From Thysanoteuthis rhombus (taxonomy: Eukaryota > Mollusca > Cephalopoda > Oegopsida > Thysanoteuthidae), in assembly GCA_963457665.1 (NCBI GenBank), contig OY735203.1, forward strand, positions 26,828,124 through 26,892,123: a DNA stretch of 64,000 bases, given 5' to 3'. The notes under the pieces are model-generated. The model searched no databases, had not been told where the DNA came from, and was given only the letters and a program-made list of their open reading frames with translations. The translations under genes and the position numbers were made by a program. Below are positions 47,566-59,619 of the stretch, piece after piece (the stretch's first letter is position 1; each line of letters opens with the position of its first letter).

Positions 47566-48483
47566 CACAACAAAAATCCATCATACGAGAAATAGTTCTA
47601 AAAGTTTCTTGCAACAGATCTGGAATGTCTATACAAGATGTTCTTACTAACTGAAAATAATTTTCATTTTTGCTCCCTCCTATCTTTTTCTTCTCTACTC
47701 ACCAAAAAACTTAGAGGTGTTTTCTTAATTATTCATTTTATTTGTTTCAGTTTGAAGTATGAGAAGTTTTGTAGATGATTAATACAGTATTTGAAAAAAA
47801 TTTTTTTACAGCATTTACAGGGTGATCAATAGGCCAAGGAAGAAGTAATTAAATCTTGACCATTCACCTAAGAAAAATATATATAAAGGGGAAAAGAATA
47901 ATTGATTTAACAGGGAAAAAACTTGCCAGTTTGAATTTACACTGACATATAGTTGGACTTGCTTTTTTCATATGAAATAGCTATGAAACCAGACATTCAT
48001 ACAAGCTCGGATGTGCGAACAAGGAAAATCACCCAATTATGGATGAAATAGCAGGGCAGACCAAACTCCTAAACCTAGTAAGGCAATTATAACTGTTAGC
48101 TGGAAGTAAAATGATATGAGATGATGTCCTTTTTTTGACTCTTCAAAATATTCAACCCAGTGGGGATGGGTACCCGAGCTAGTAATTTATATTTGGCTAT
48201 CACAATTACATATAATTATTAATATGAAAATATAAACTATTGTTATTTAATATGTGATTCAAAATTTTATAAAGGCTTTGGAATTACCACAAACTATTAG
48301 TATGGTAAACATTTGAGTTAGCTCACTTTTACATTATCATCATCTGACATAATCTCCACCTAGAGCAGATTGCAAATTCACATGACTTATCTCCCTCCAG
48401 ATTGCACTATCTTGAGACTAGATCTTTATTTGGATCTTTGTCGTTACATTTTGACAAGAGGAGTATGCTGCTGCGCTACATTT
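47566..48483. other. Intergenic, no recognisable feature
   Basis: AT-rich sequence. Nothing assignable. Confidence 0.4.
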
Positions 48484-48896
48484 TAGTTTTCCTTATGACA
48501 CTAAATACTCTTTAAAACTATATATTTTCACAAATACACTGATTAACATTTAAAACCCTATATACTTCCTTATTACACTGAATACCCTTCGAAACCCTTT
48601 CCTTATTACACAAAATACCCTATACGTTCCTCTATTACACTAAATACCCTTTAAAACCTTATACATTTCCTTATTACACTGAATACCTTTCGAAACCTAG
48701 TATATTTCCTTATTACATTGAATACCCTTTAAAACCATATATATTTCCAAATTACACTAAATACCCTTTAATACTCTACATATTTCCTTATTTCATTAAA
48801 TAGCCTTTAAAACCCAACACATTTCCTTAATACACTAAATATCCTTGAAAACCTCATATTTCCTTATTACACTAAATACCCTTAAAAACCCTTTAT
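48484..48896 (+). repeat. ~39-bp minisatellite, about 11 copies
   Basis: The unit is close to TTATTACACTAAATACCCTT plus TAAAACCTTATATATTTCC. AATACCCTT-like cores recur near 48502, 48540, 48580, 48615, 48643, 48681, 48720, 48760, 48798, 48837 and 48875, with point changes and occasional shortened copies. Confidence 0.9.
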
Positions 48897-49863
48897 ATTC
48901 ATTCACTCATGCACGTTAGGATACTGAGATATCTAGCATTATCATGATAGTTGGGTTGGTAACATATGTTAAAAAATTAAAAAATCTAAATTTAGATTGT
49001 TTTCAATAATAAAGTGTTGTAAGCGAAAGTAATTGCTACTAAACCAAGATCATAAGTTTTAAAAAAAATGGTTACACCCAATTATAAACACCAGAAGTGG
49101 ATTCCAGCAGCTTTGCACAAGACTTTGCTAAGTATATATCCAAATTAAATCAAAAATATTAAAGTACCACTAATATTTTAGACCAATCAAAATAGACAGC
49201 ATGTAATCAATTTAACCAGAAACTTTCTGGAGCCTACAGATTTGCTTAAAGAGGCAGCAATAGACAAAAAAAAAACCAAAACAACCCCAGTGAACTTTCA
49301 GATTCAACAGAATCCACATCTCTCAAAACAAACACATATTTTTATACTTATGATCACAATTATTATCACAAACATCAGTATATGTCTAAAATACAACTCA
49401 GTCAATAATAATTTCCTTTTCACCGAAGAACATTTATTACATTGAAAACATGAATTCCCAAAGGAAAATAATTTCCATGAATTTATTCACTACAAAGTGA
49501 ATATGACTTCATAGGAGTGGAAGGTTAAATTTTCTGAAGTTCTTGCTGGTTGTAGAGATTACATTATGAAACTTCCCTTTATTTTGAAGTTTTTTGATAA
49601 TTTCAACTGAGGAAGAGATGCACTAATTTTGGCTGAATAACTTGAGTACAATAATGAAAATAAAAAAAGTTATCAAAATTGATTCAAAATTCTTATTCTC
49701 AGTTTGTTAGAGTATAATTATTCAAAATATAAACAATATGATAGTAAATCTGAAGAAATTTTTTTACCTGCTGTTTACTTTGTAATTTAGTCTTTCACTG
49801 TTGAAAACCCACATTAATCAATTCTAACTTTGGTCCAGACAATAAAATCTCTTTGATCATAAA
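48897..49863. other. Intergenic, no recognisable feature
   Basis: A 67-codon plus-strand ORF (49242-49445) lacks motifs. Nothing else seen. Confidence 0.4.
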
Positions 49864-49925
49864 TCAAGAAAAGAGGCAAGCCTTTTTAATCTCTTTGGGT
49901 GGAAAAGGTTTGCCTCTTTTCTTGA
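49864..49925. repeat. Hairpin with 23-bp stem
   Basis: The arm at 49864-49886 (TCAAGAAAAGAGGCAAGCCT then TTT) pairs with 49903-49925 at 22 of 23 positions, with a 16-base loop. The stem is followed at about 49930-50045 by a member of the dispersed repeat family (GACAACATCAAGGGTGAGAG), so the hairpin may mark that element's end. Confidence 0.8.
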
Positions 49926-50208
49926 ATTATACACCCGACAAGGGTTGAAAAATGGAAAGGCAGAAACATTGCGCTGACAACATCAAGGGTGAGAGGAAAA
50001 GATTTCGTTGTTCAAAGAAAAGTTGGAATGTTAATGACTCTCCTTAAAGCTATAAAAAACACTCTGAAATTAATCGTCATGAATTTGTAAAGCTCGTTAG
50101 AGAAAAAACAAATAGGATTATTTTTCTAATATCTTGTTTATGTGCATATAGCATCTAATGAGAAAAAAAACAACAAAATTCAATCATAAAAATAAACAAA
50201 GTTTAGAA

Positions 50209-50214
50209 TTTATT
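50209..50214 (-). promoter_or_regulatory. Candidate FANCI polyadenylation signal
   Basis: AATAAA on the minus strand, 71 bases past the FANCI stop codon. A second AATAAA overlaps the stop itself (50284-50289) but is too close to be the likely signal. Which one is used cannot be decided from sequence alone. Confidence 0.45.
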
Positions 50215-50284
50215 AGAGGTAGATACTTTCATCTTGATATTGTAATAACAAAAATTTACAGATGGGAAATAATTTCTTCAACTT

Positions 50285-51764
50285 TTATTTTTTCCTTTTG
50301 GTTTTCTTCTTCTCTTCATACTTGGTCCTTTTGGTTGCCGGTGATTCTTCATCTTCAGATGCATCAGCAGCAGCATTCTGGAGAATGAAAAAGGCAAACA
50401 CTTAAAGAAATATCTCGGAATTTTTGAGATGAGGTATTATTATTATTTACATGGACACATAGCGCAGTGGTTACAGCATCAGACAAATTACTGTTAAGTA
50501 ATCTGATGGTTCTAGGTTCGATCCTAGTGTGAGACAGTATAACAATACTACTAACGCTAAACAGGGGAGTACGGTCAATATACCCGTCGGATAAATAAAG
50601 GGTTCGGTTCGTTACTTCCCAAATCTACCAGATGATACCTGACGAAGGCCGTAGAGTGCAACGGTTGAAACGTTGTATGAAAAACAACAAAGATGAGGAT
50701 GGTCCGAATATCAATAGAAATACTTAAAGAAATATTTGCAGTTGAAAGATCTAAAAAAAATTTTTTTATCATTATTTTATTTGAAATTTTTATCATGTAA
50801 ATTTAGCATAAACTTATACTGTAAATCGTACCCTCTACTGAAAACTTGGGGAAGGGGGAGTATTTGAAAAAAAAAAAAAAAAAAAAAAAAAACAATGGAA
50901 AAACTATTTTCACTATTTCCAAGGAGAGTGTGAGTAAAGTTTTTACGCTGAATGCTTAGAGCTGGCTGAAGTTCAGATAAATAGGTAAATGCATATATAT
51001 GGTTGTCAGAATACATTAATAGCTTGAACCCAGCAAAAGTGTTTAAACCGGTTTGTTGTGGGTAGTGATGATTGATAACACTTACATGTATAAAAGTGGG
51101 ATATATTTGAAAAGCTGTTTTTTTTTTTCTCCGCCTCTGTGGCAGCAGGTTGTGTTGAGGTGATCAATAAAAAGAATTTGAAAAACAAGGGTGGACACAA
51201 ACTAAGGGACCAATTTAGCTAAAACCTCATTTCCGAGGGGAATTTAAACAAAAACAAAGCAAGAAAACACTGAAGGGAGTGTATGTGCAAAATTTGAACT
51301 TTTAATTATGAACGGTTAGAGCTGGGCAGAGTCTAGATACATAGATACATGTAAATGTCAGAACGACCGAATAACCTCAACCCAATATCAACACAAATGT
51401 GGTGGGTAGCAGCGATTGACTATTCATCGCCATTGTATTCTACCTGACAAATAGGAAAATAAATCCAAGAAAAAACTTGTACTGTATAAATCAAATGTTA
51501 ATAAACTGACGGTCAAGTACCAAATGCATTCATGTAACATCCAGTGGAATAGGGAGAGAAACAGAGAAATACAGTTACATCAAGAAGTCCATATGGCAAA
51601 AAAAAGTATTTTACACTAAAAATATTGATTAACAGAATGTCCTTCCTAGTCAAGGCACTTGATTCGGCAGTTAAAATAAATCATATAAATTGAACATTAA
51701 ACAGTAAACATTTCATATCAGACTTCAGCGAATAACTGTCAGGCTATGGACTCATTGATCCAAC

Positions 51765-51815
<51 letters not shown>

Positions 51816-54800
51816 GTCATCCACAGACAGCTGTTTCGATGTATTACATCTCTTCAGTGTGGCTATAGACTTTCCATTATCCCATTCAGTACCACGAGGC
51901 AGAATTGAAACCTTCACTTCAGACCCAATATCCTACCTCTGGACTATGGAACTGGACAGTCAGTAAGGCTGAATTTAAGCGATATATCTATTCACACAGA
52001 AATTCCAAATCCACCAGAGTGATCCATTCCTATGGAAGAGCATTGCATAAGCTTACAATGGATGAGTTACCTCACTTAAAGAGTGCTCAACCCTGAATAT
52101 ATATATATCCTTAACATTTGAAAAAGGACACTTATCACTTGCAGAATTAACTATAACAAATAGGCAACAGAAGCTACTAACAGGGATGTATTGAGACATA
52201 AGATCCACCAGACAACCCCTCTATCAGAAGCGAGCAAGAGCTAGGATGTAAAACCATGAAAACTGGAGCTCCCTCCATTTGCCAGACCGTCTCTTGCCAG
52301 AGTGGTCATCATAAATACTCAAGGCTAAATCTCTGTCTAATTATGTACAGCCATATGCTCGAATTCTCAGTTCTTATTTTTTTCTTATATAACAGATTTC
52401 ATGCCTTCAACTTGACTCAGGGCTCCTCCAAAACAGTTATGATTGATTTTAAGTAAATCCATGAAAAGAACCATCATCCTTTACAAAATATTGTATAGAT
52501 CAGTATTTAAGTTTTACAAGCTTATTCTTGATTAATAGAGCCAGTCACATGGAACTTTTCGCATTCACAATTTTGACATATCTTTCTTTCTGGGAGCGTG
52601 TGTTACCTTATTTAACTTTCTGATCCGTCTGAACTTTGTATTACATACACCTAAGTAACATTACCAACATTGTGTTGGTGCGTAAACTACAATGAAGTTG
52701 GTGGTATTGTATCCATAAAATTGATAGTGGCGATATAAGATCTTATATTCCTAATGTACAAAAAACATACAGAATGTAGAATAAGACAAAAAAGTAGTTC
52801 ACTATATACCAATTTCAACTGCATCTCATTGGAGAATCACTGTCAGATATAATAAGAGATACAGTTGTGACAACAACAAAAGTCAAAGATCTCACCTCTT
52901 CTTCACCCTCCTCCATTCTATCTTCATTCTCCTTGTCTGGATCATTATTTCCTTCCTCTTCTTCATCGTCGCTGGAAGAGGTACCTTGTCCCTCAAGAGC
53001 AGCTCGTACCACAGCACCATTAATACGGAAGTCCCTTGCAACACTTGGTTTTACATGTTCCATTAAATTGATCTACAGAGAATGAGGTGAAAAATTGCAC
53101 ATTTACTCTTTATAATACTTGAATTGAATTTATGTTTATAGGTAGCTATCAATCTATGTGTATATTAGTGCATTTTTATAGCTAGATAGGTTGCTGCTAA
53201 GGACAGTCATTACAAATTGTAGAGAAAAATACAATTACAGCACCTGGGGGGGGGGGCTATAATTTTACTATTAGGCACATCTCTATATAAGCAGCTACCA
53301 ATTAAGACAACAGGCAATTAGAATATATGAATTCAATTTCTTTCAAATCAACTTCATCAATATTCTCCTACAATGCCAAATAAGTATTTGTTTGGGGTAA
53401 TTTCATTTCTTGATCACTTGTTTATTAACGTTTTAACTGCTGAAAATTGTATGATTAATCAAAAGAAATAAAAACAAACACTAATAAATGATTAGATCTA
53501 TTTTGAGAAACATACTGGATTTCAGAGAATGAATCATCCATTTGGACACCGGTGGAAATGACATGAATTTCAAAAATTTCTATTAAGCAGATTATCAACT
53601 ACAGAAAACTCAATCTTTGCACTTCTCATATGATAACTAGACTAATTCCAATTAAACCTGAATATCATATAAACTTTATTGATTCGGTTTAAAATTTTGG
53701 AAAAATTAAGTTACTTTAAGAAAAAGCAAGCACAATAAGAGACGTTTGGATGAAGACACTTTGAAAGATAAAACTTGTGTAGTAACTGAGCAAAATACAA
53801 AGAAAATTATTTATTTTTTGGAAAAAATGAAAATTTCACTGTTTATCAATTTAAAATTTAAAAAATAAGCTTTTAGAAATATCTATTTTTTTTCTCAAGG
53901 AAAAAAAGTCAAAATCTAAGACAAAATTGATTCTTCTCTTACCTTTGATTTTTGGGACAACTGCAATAAAAATTTCTCAAAACTTTCAATTGCAAAGATA
54001 AGATTTGGAATGACTTTAACCTGTTTTTTGATTGAAGCCTGAAGATGGAAAAAAGAGAGATGTAAGTTTTAAAAAAATTTTACCAACAGGTAAAGAATTT
54101 TCGTATTCTATAATGCAAAATCCCAGTTGCAAAATTACTGTTTTATGGTCTCTCAGATGTGTTAAAAATTTTTAAAAAACTAATAGCACAGACAAGTTTG
54201 CAAATTTAAGTTGAACAACAAATAATTAGGCACTTTAGTTCAGAGATCTTACTACTGAGCAAGTACTGATCTTATGAAAACAATGCTGTTTGTAGTTAAA
54301 AGTAGTCTTGATTTTCATTCATATCTATTTTCAAATAAAGGAAAAAAAAACAGATTTGTTTCTATATTCATTGCTACTTTTCATCAGATCATGATTACTA
54401 TATTTCAAGTGATTGACAAATATGTGAAATATAATAAATTCCACAATGTAGCTCGACAAAAGAAGGTCATGATTGGTATGAGGACATGAATCTCATATTC
54501 AGTACCATGTTATGATTGAAGGAGGATACAGTACATCTCAAAGTCATGTGACCAAGTAAGGGGATATTGCTAGGCTCATCAGTCAAAACAACATCTATGC
54601 TTGGGTCCTTCTTTGCTGCCTTTCTGGTGCAGTCAAAAGTGGTCAGAGGATTAGAAATTTTAAAAAAAACCATCCTTTGTACAACCTAGATGATTAGAAA
54701 TAAAGAAACCTAATCCCTAGTCCAACATAAATGATTCAAGATGGACAAACCTAGTCCCTCGTTAAACCCAGATGATTTGAAATGAGGAAGCCTTGTCTCT

Positions 54801-57800
54801 TGTTTGATCCAGATGGTTTAAAATAAATAAAACCAGTACCTCAGTTCACCTAGATGATTTGAAATAAAGAAGCCTTGTTCCTTCTTCAACATCTCTTTCT
54901 ATCACTATTTTAGATTCAAATGAAGTGAGGGCTGTATCAGTTATAGAAAAGCAAGTTGAGTTGTGTTTTTCTAATACTAATTCTACTACAAGAAAAATAT
55001 TGGTAACGAATGCATAAAAAAATTCACTGTTTTACATTACATTTGGTGCTATGACAAATTTTCACTATTATTGATACCAAGATTCCAACCATATATTTTC
55101 GTATTGTAACCTTTTAATATGACACCCAAAGGCTACCTGATAAAAGGAACAGAGTGCATCAACCAAGACAATGAGATCAAAATAACAAAGATAGGGATGT
55201 TGGTCTGAAGTTATGATGATATCTCATCTTGGAATTTGAGATAAGCGTTAGTTCTATCTTTATTATTTTATTCATGGGTAACACATTGTTAAACAATATC
55301 AAATCTCATTTTTTGGTCATAGACAGGAAGGAATAACCACAGGACAAACAGATTTTGAAGGAGTCAGACTTATGAGCCATTTACTTTTGATCTGTCCCAA
55401 TACGCTTTACTATTTTCAAGTACCAAAAAAAACAAAACAACAATAATCAATTTAGGATGATTGCTAATTTTTCTCTATGAATGAGTTAGGGGTAGAGTTA
55501 CAAGTAAGTCCTGATTCCAAGGACTAGAATAACCAATTTTCTGTATTAGATAGTGTTATTTTAACAGAATAGAGACATGTAAAACACAAATGAAAAAGTT
55601 TTTCTTACCGTTTTGGTTCGAGAAGAATTAGGAGCAGATTTCTTATCTTTTTTGGGCTCTTTTACTGGTTCCTTTATTTCATGCTTGCAGCATAAAAATA
55701 GAAAAAAACAGGTTTTCAGAATTATTGCCTATAAAGCAGGGAGGGAATCTGTGGGCATCCTATGGTATAAATATGCGTTACACAGGTTGCTGAGAATGGT
55801 TTTGTCTATGTGACTTGCCCTAATGGGAACGAGTCAAACTGTTAGGCACATAAGCCACCCTTTCTCTTTGGTGCATCATCTATTTCTGCAGAAAAGAAAA
55901 ACCTCTTTTTCTTCATGGATTCAACAGAAAAAACTTTAGAATGGATCATCTGAAACTTTGTGGTATCAACAAAAGCCACACAGAAGATGAGTTCAATAGT
56001 TTAAACAAGTCTTGCAAGAATATTAATATAGTTTTGTTTGTTAAAATACTTTATAATTCCAACTAGAAATAATTGGAATAAAATCAAGAGTCATGTTAAA
56101 GTATATATCTTCAATTAAGAATATACTGATAGGCAACAAATATTTTTTTAGCATTACTTCATCCTATATTTATAAGCATGAAAACATTTGGAGATACTCA
56201 CCTGTATGTAAGTCAGAAACATATATACTTGAGGTGTAAGACTCAATGCTATGAGCTTCACCAATTTTTCAACCCTTTGATCCAAGTGACCTACTTTTAA
56301 CAGGTACATCTGGAGAAACTGAAACAAGATAAAAACAAAACATAGCAATATATCCACTCTTAACAGGTCAGCTTTCAAAGTAAACTGTAAGTAGGCTATG
56401 AACAGAATAAATATGAATACAGACAATGGAAATAACAAAAATATAATAAATAAGATAATGTAATCTTTTATTCTTGGATGTGTTTGAGAACTAAAAAAAT
56501 GGGGATCTTGGTGTGGAGAATGCACTTATGATGATAACTATCTTGGAATTTGAGATAAGCATTAATTCATTCTTTATTATCTTATTTGTGGACCATACAT
56601 TGTTAAACCAACTGAAAGGAAGAACAGTTCTTAAAAACAAAACCCATATACTGCCAAGAATGTTCTTCATTCAGCAGGGAAGAAATCTAGGGCATCCCTA
56701 TATATCAATAAGGAATTGCAAGTTTTGAAAGAACAAAATTAATTCATACATCAAATACACTTACTCATAAGTGCTTATTACTGTACTTACAACGTCATAA
56801 TGTACAATACATTCCTGTAAGATATAGAGGTCACCTACGATATTTATTTTGACCACAATTTACTTTCATTTCAATTTTTTAGTTGTTTTTATCACAACTC
56901 AAGTCAATCACTCTAGAGAAGTAAGCAAACACTGTAGATAGAGTTAAATTGTGATAAAAACATGTAAAAATTAAGATGAAGGTAAATAGCAGGTAAAAAT
57001 CAATATAATGGATTACAATACTTCATCTAATATCAAAAACAAATAATTACATGTTGAGTTTACTCACAAAAGTCACCATACTATTCAGAGATCCATCATT
57101 TTTACTGGAATAGCAAAACTGTTCAGGTTTTGTACATGGTAGATACTGAATTTGATTTTCACTGTCTACAGATCATATAGAGAGTAAATCTAAAATCTCT
57201 ATGTATATGTTTTCATGAATATAATCTCTCTCATATATATATATGAGGACAATCAGTTCCCCAAAATATCTTGTTAGATGAAAATCTGATAAGTTGATAA
57301 TTAAACCAATGGGATTTCAGTAATTTGTTCCAAATGAATACATCCGATCCCCAAAAACCTTGATGATAACCTTGTAAATAATGTATAAATACTGATAAAC
57401 ATGTTACTTTGAGATTTTTTGAACATCTTTTGTCTTTAGAATAGCGGAAATGGTACTCGAAGCCATACTGTAATCCAACTTTTGTTATGGAGATGCCAGA
57501 TTCATTTTTACTAACGATACTCTTCAATTTGGATTCTAAACTTCTTTGGTGGAACACCTGCAGTAGAAGATCTTTTAGGATGCGTGGTTGAATAATTATT
57601 GCAAAATAAATAATTTACAATAATGCAATAGTTTACAAGACGCAACCAGCTGAATACACCAAGTGAAATTGGAGTACACACGCAGCTTCTTTGTTTATGT
57701 TTCCTGGTTTGCGTAGTCTCGCAATATTTTGTAATTTCTTTGCTGATAGATTTGATGTAGGTAATTGGGGATCATTGTATAAAACATTTCAATGTTCCAA

Positions 57801-58002
57801 CTTGTTTCAATGTTTTGATTTTTGTATTTTTTAATCTTTGGTCAAAATTCTGTCAATTTTTAAGCTATATAAGGATATTGAAATTAACTTTTTTGAATGG
57901 TATCGCATTTGCATTCATTCAGTATGTATGAGTGAATATCTCTCTCTCTCTCTCTGTCTATATATATTTTTACATTTTTGTGCATTTGTTAAAAATGTGT
58001 GC

Positions 58003-58066
<64 letters not shown>

Positions 58067-59557
58067 TTTTTTCCATTCTATCAATCTAAAGAAACAAGAA
58101 ACTACAGGACCAATGACAGAAACTCTTAACAAAAATCAAATGCATTGGGTAATGCATTTATCTACAATGGTGAAAATAATATGCAAACACTTATGCCTGA
58201 TCTCTAAGCGAATCCTTTCTGAATTAGTACAACTACTTACATATTTAATGAATCCAGAAACTGTGTTGTAAAAGTTGGTAAGTTGTTTCAGAAGAAGTTC
58301 TATACTTGACCAGTTTGGCAAAGCTGTCTGCACAAGTTCATGAAAGCCAGCAACTATAGAAGCAAACATTGTAGACACTGATTGGACAAGCGTATTTTGC
58401 TGGGTGGGTAAAGGGAGACTGGCACCTGGAGATGGAAAAAAAATGAAAGTCAAAATGAAAATGGTTATCATTATCATGGTAATAATGAAGTTGGAAGATT
58501 AAGGGGGTCAGGTGAATTTTAGTTGTGTAAGGAGTGTTACTGAAAGTTATTGTAAAAGATAAAAGGTATAAAGTTCTTCATTTGACCCAAATGAAAGTTA
58601 GAAGTTGCAATTTTCGTAAGAAAATTTCAAATTGATGTAATGGAATCTAGGCTTTTCACATTGCCAAAAAGATGATAATACAAAAGGGAAAATCCCATAA
58701 CTTTAAAATTTGCCCGCTTTCTGGAATAGAATTCAGGGGAAATAGGTAAATCACCATGGAGAATTCAGATTTGGTATCAACATTTTCATAAAACCCATGT
58801 TTCCATTCTAACTGTTCATACGGCTAATGTTGCCATTTTAGCTCTTTTGGATCTTCTTTGGTCTCCAAATTCCTTATCTTGCTTCTAGCCCCAAATCTAA
58901 CATTTTCAAAGTTTGGTTTCACATAGTTTTAGTGCTTTTTCTTTTTTATGATGGACCTCCCCACTGAGATTACTTTCCTCGGATTTCAAGTGTTTAAAAA
59001 ATCACTATTTACATGAAATCTAAAATGCAAGATTATTTTCTGGTCTTGTAACCAAACTGAAGAACAATTTTATCTTATTATCATTATATATGAATAGACT
59101 TAGTTTATATCAACATGCACACAACAGTAATGTTTATAATTGTTCACAGCATTGTAAAAGATCTTTTTTTTTTTGTTATTCATCAATTTTCGGAAAGTTC
59201 ATATTAGTATCAAATATTTTGTTGGGCAAAATCAACTTGGAAAAAAAAAAAATTCACCAAGCGTAAAACATGCTTTCCGATTGCTTACTTATGTCAGCAT
59301 CCTTTGGGTTCTGCAATTCTCCTTTCATGTGTTCAATCACCCAGGAGGCTTCATCCAGTTCTGAAGAGATGTGGGACATAAGAATAGCCAACACTGCACA
59401 GGATGTGGTTGAAGAGACTAAACCATAGTGACCATTGTCTTCCACTTCTAATTCCTGAAAAATATCAAAGGATCTGGTTAGTAATTCAATAGTAACCATC
59501 ATATGACCAACTTCTTTTGGCAGCATACCCTATTAGGGGTGATCAATTAAATAATTG

Positions 59558-59619
<62 letters not shown>

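Noticed and set aside
52867-53085. Plus-strand Ser-rich ORF
   Set aside because: It is the antisense shadow of the acidic FANCI exon 52896-53072.
57231-57557. 108-codon minus-strand ORF inside FANCI ([12 protein letters not shown]...)
   Set aside because: It lies in an intron whose flanking exons (58425-58241 and 56318-56202) already join in phase 0 and give continuous FANCI homology. I see no splice sites making it an exon and no family motif.
57838-58271. Plus-strand ORFs with long Tyr-Ile runs
   Set aside because: They are translations of the (TA)n microsatellite.
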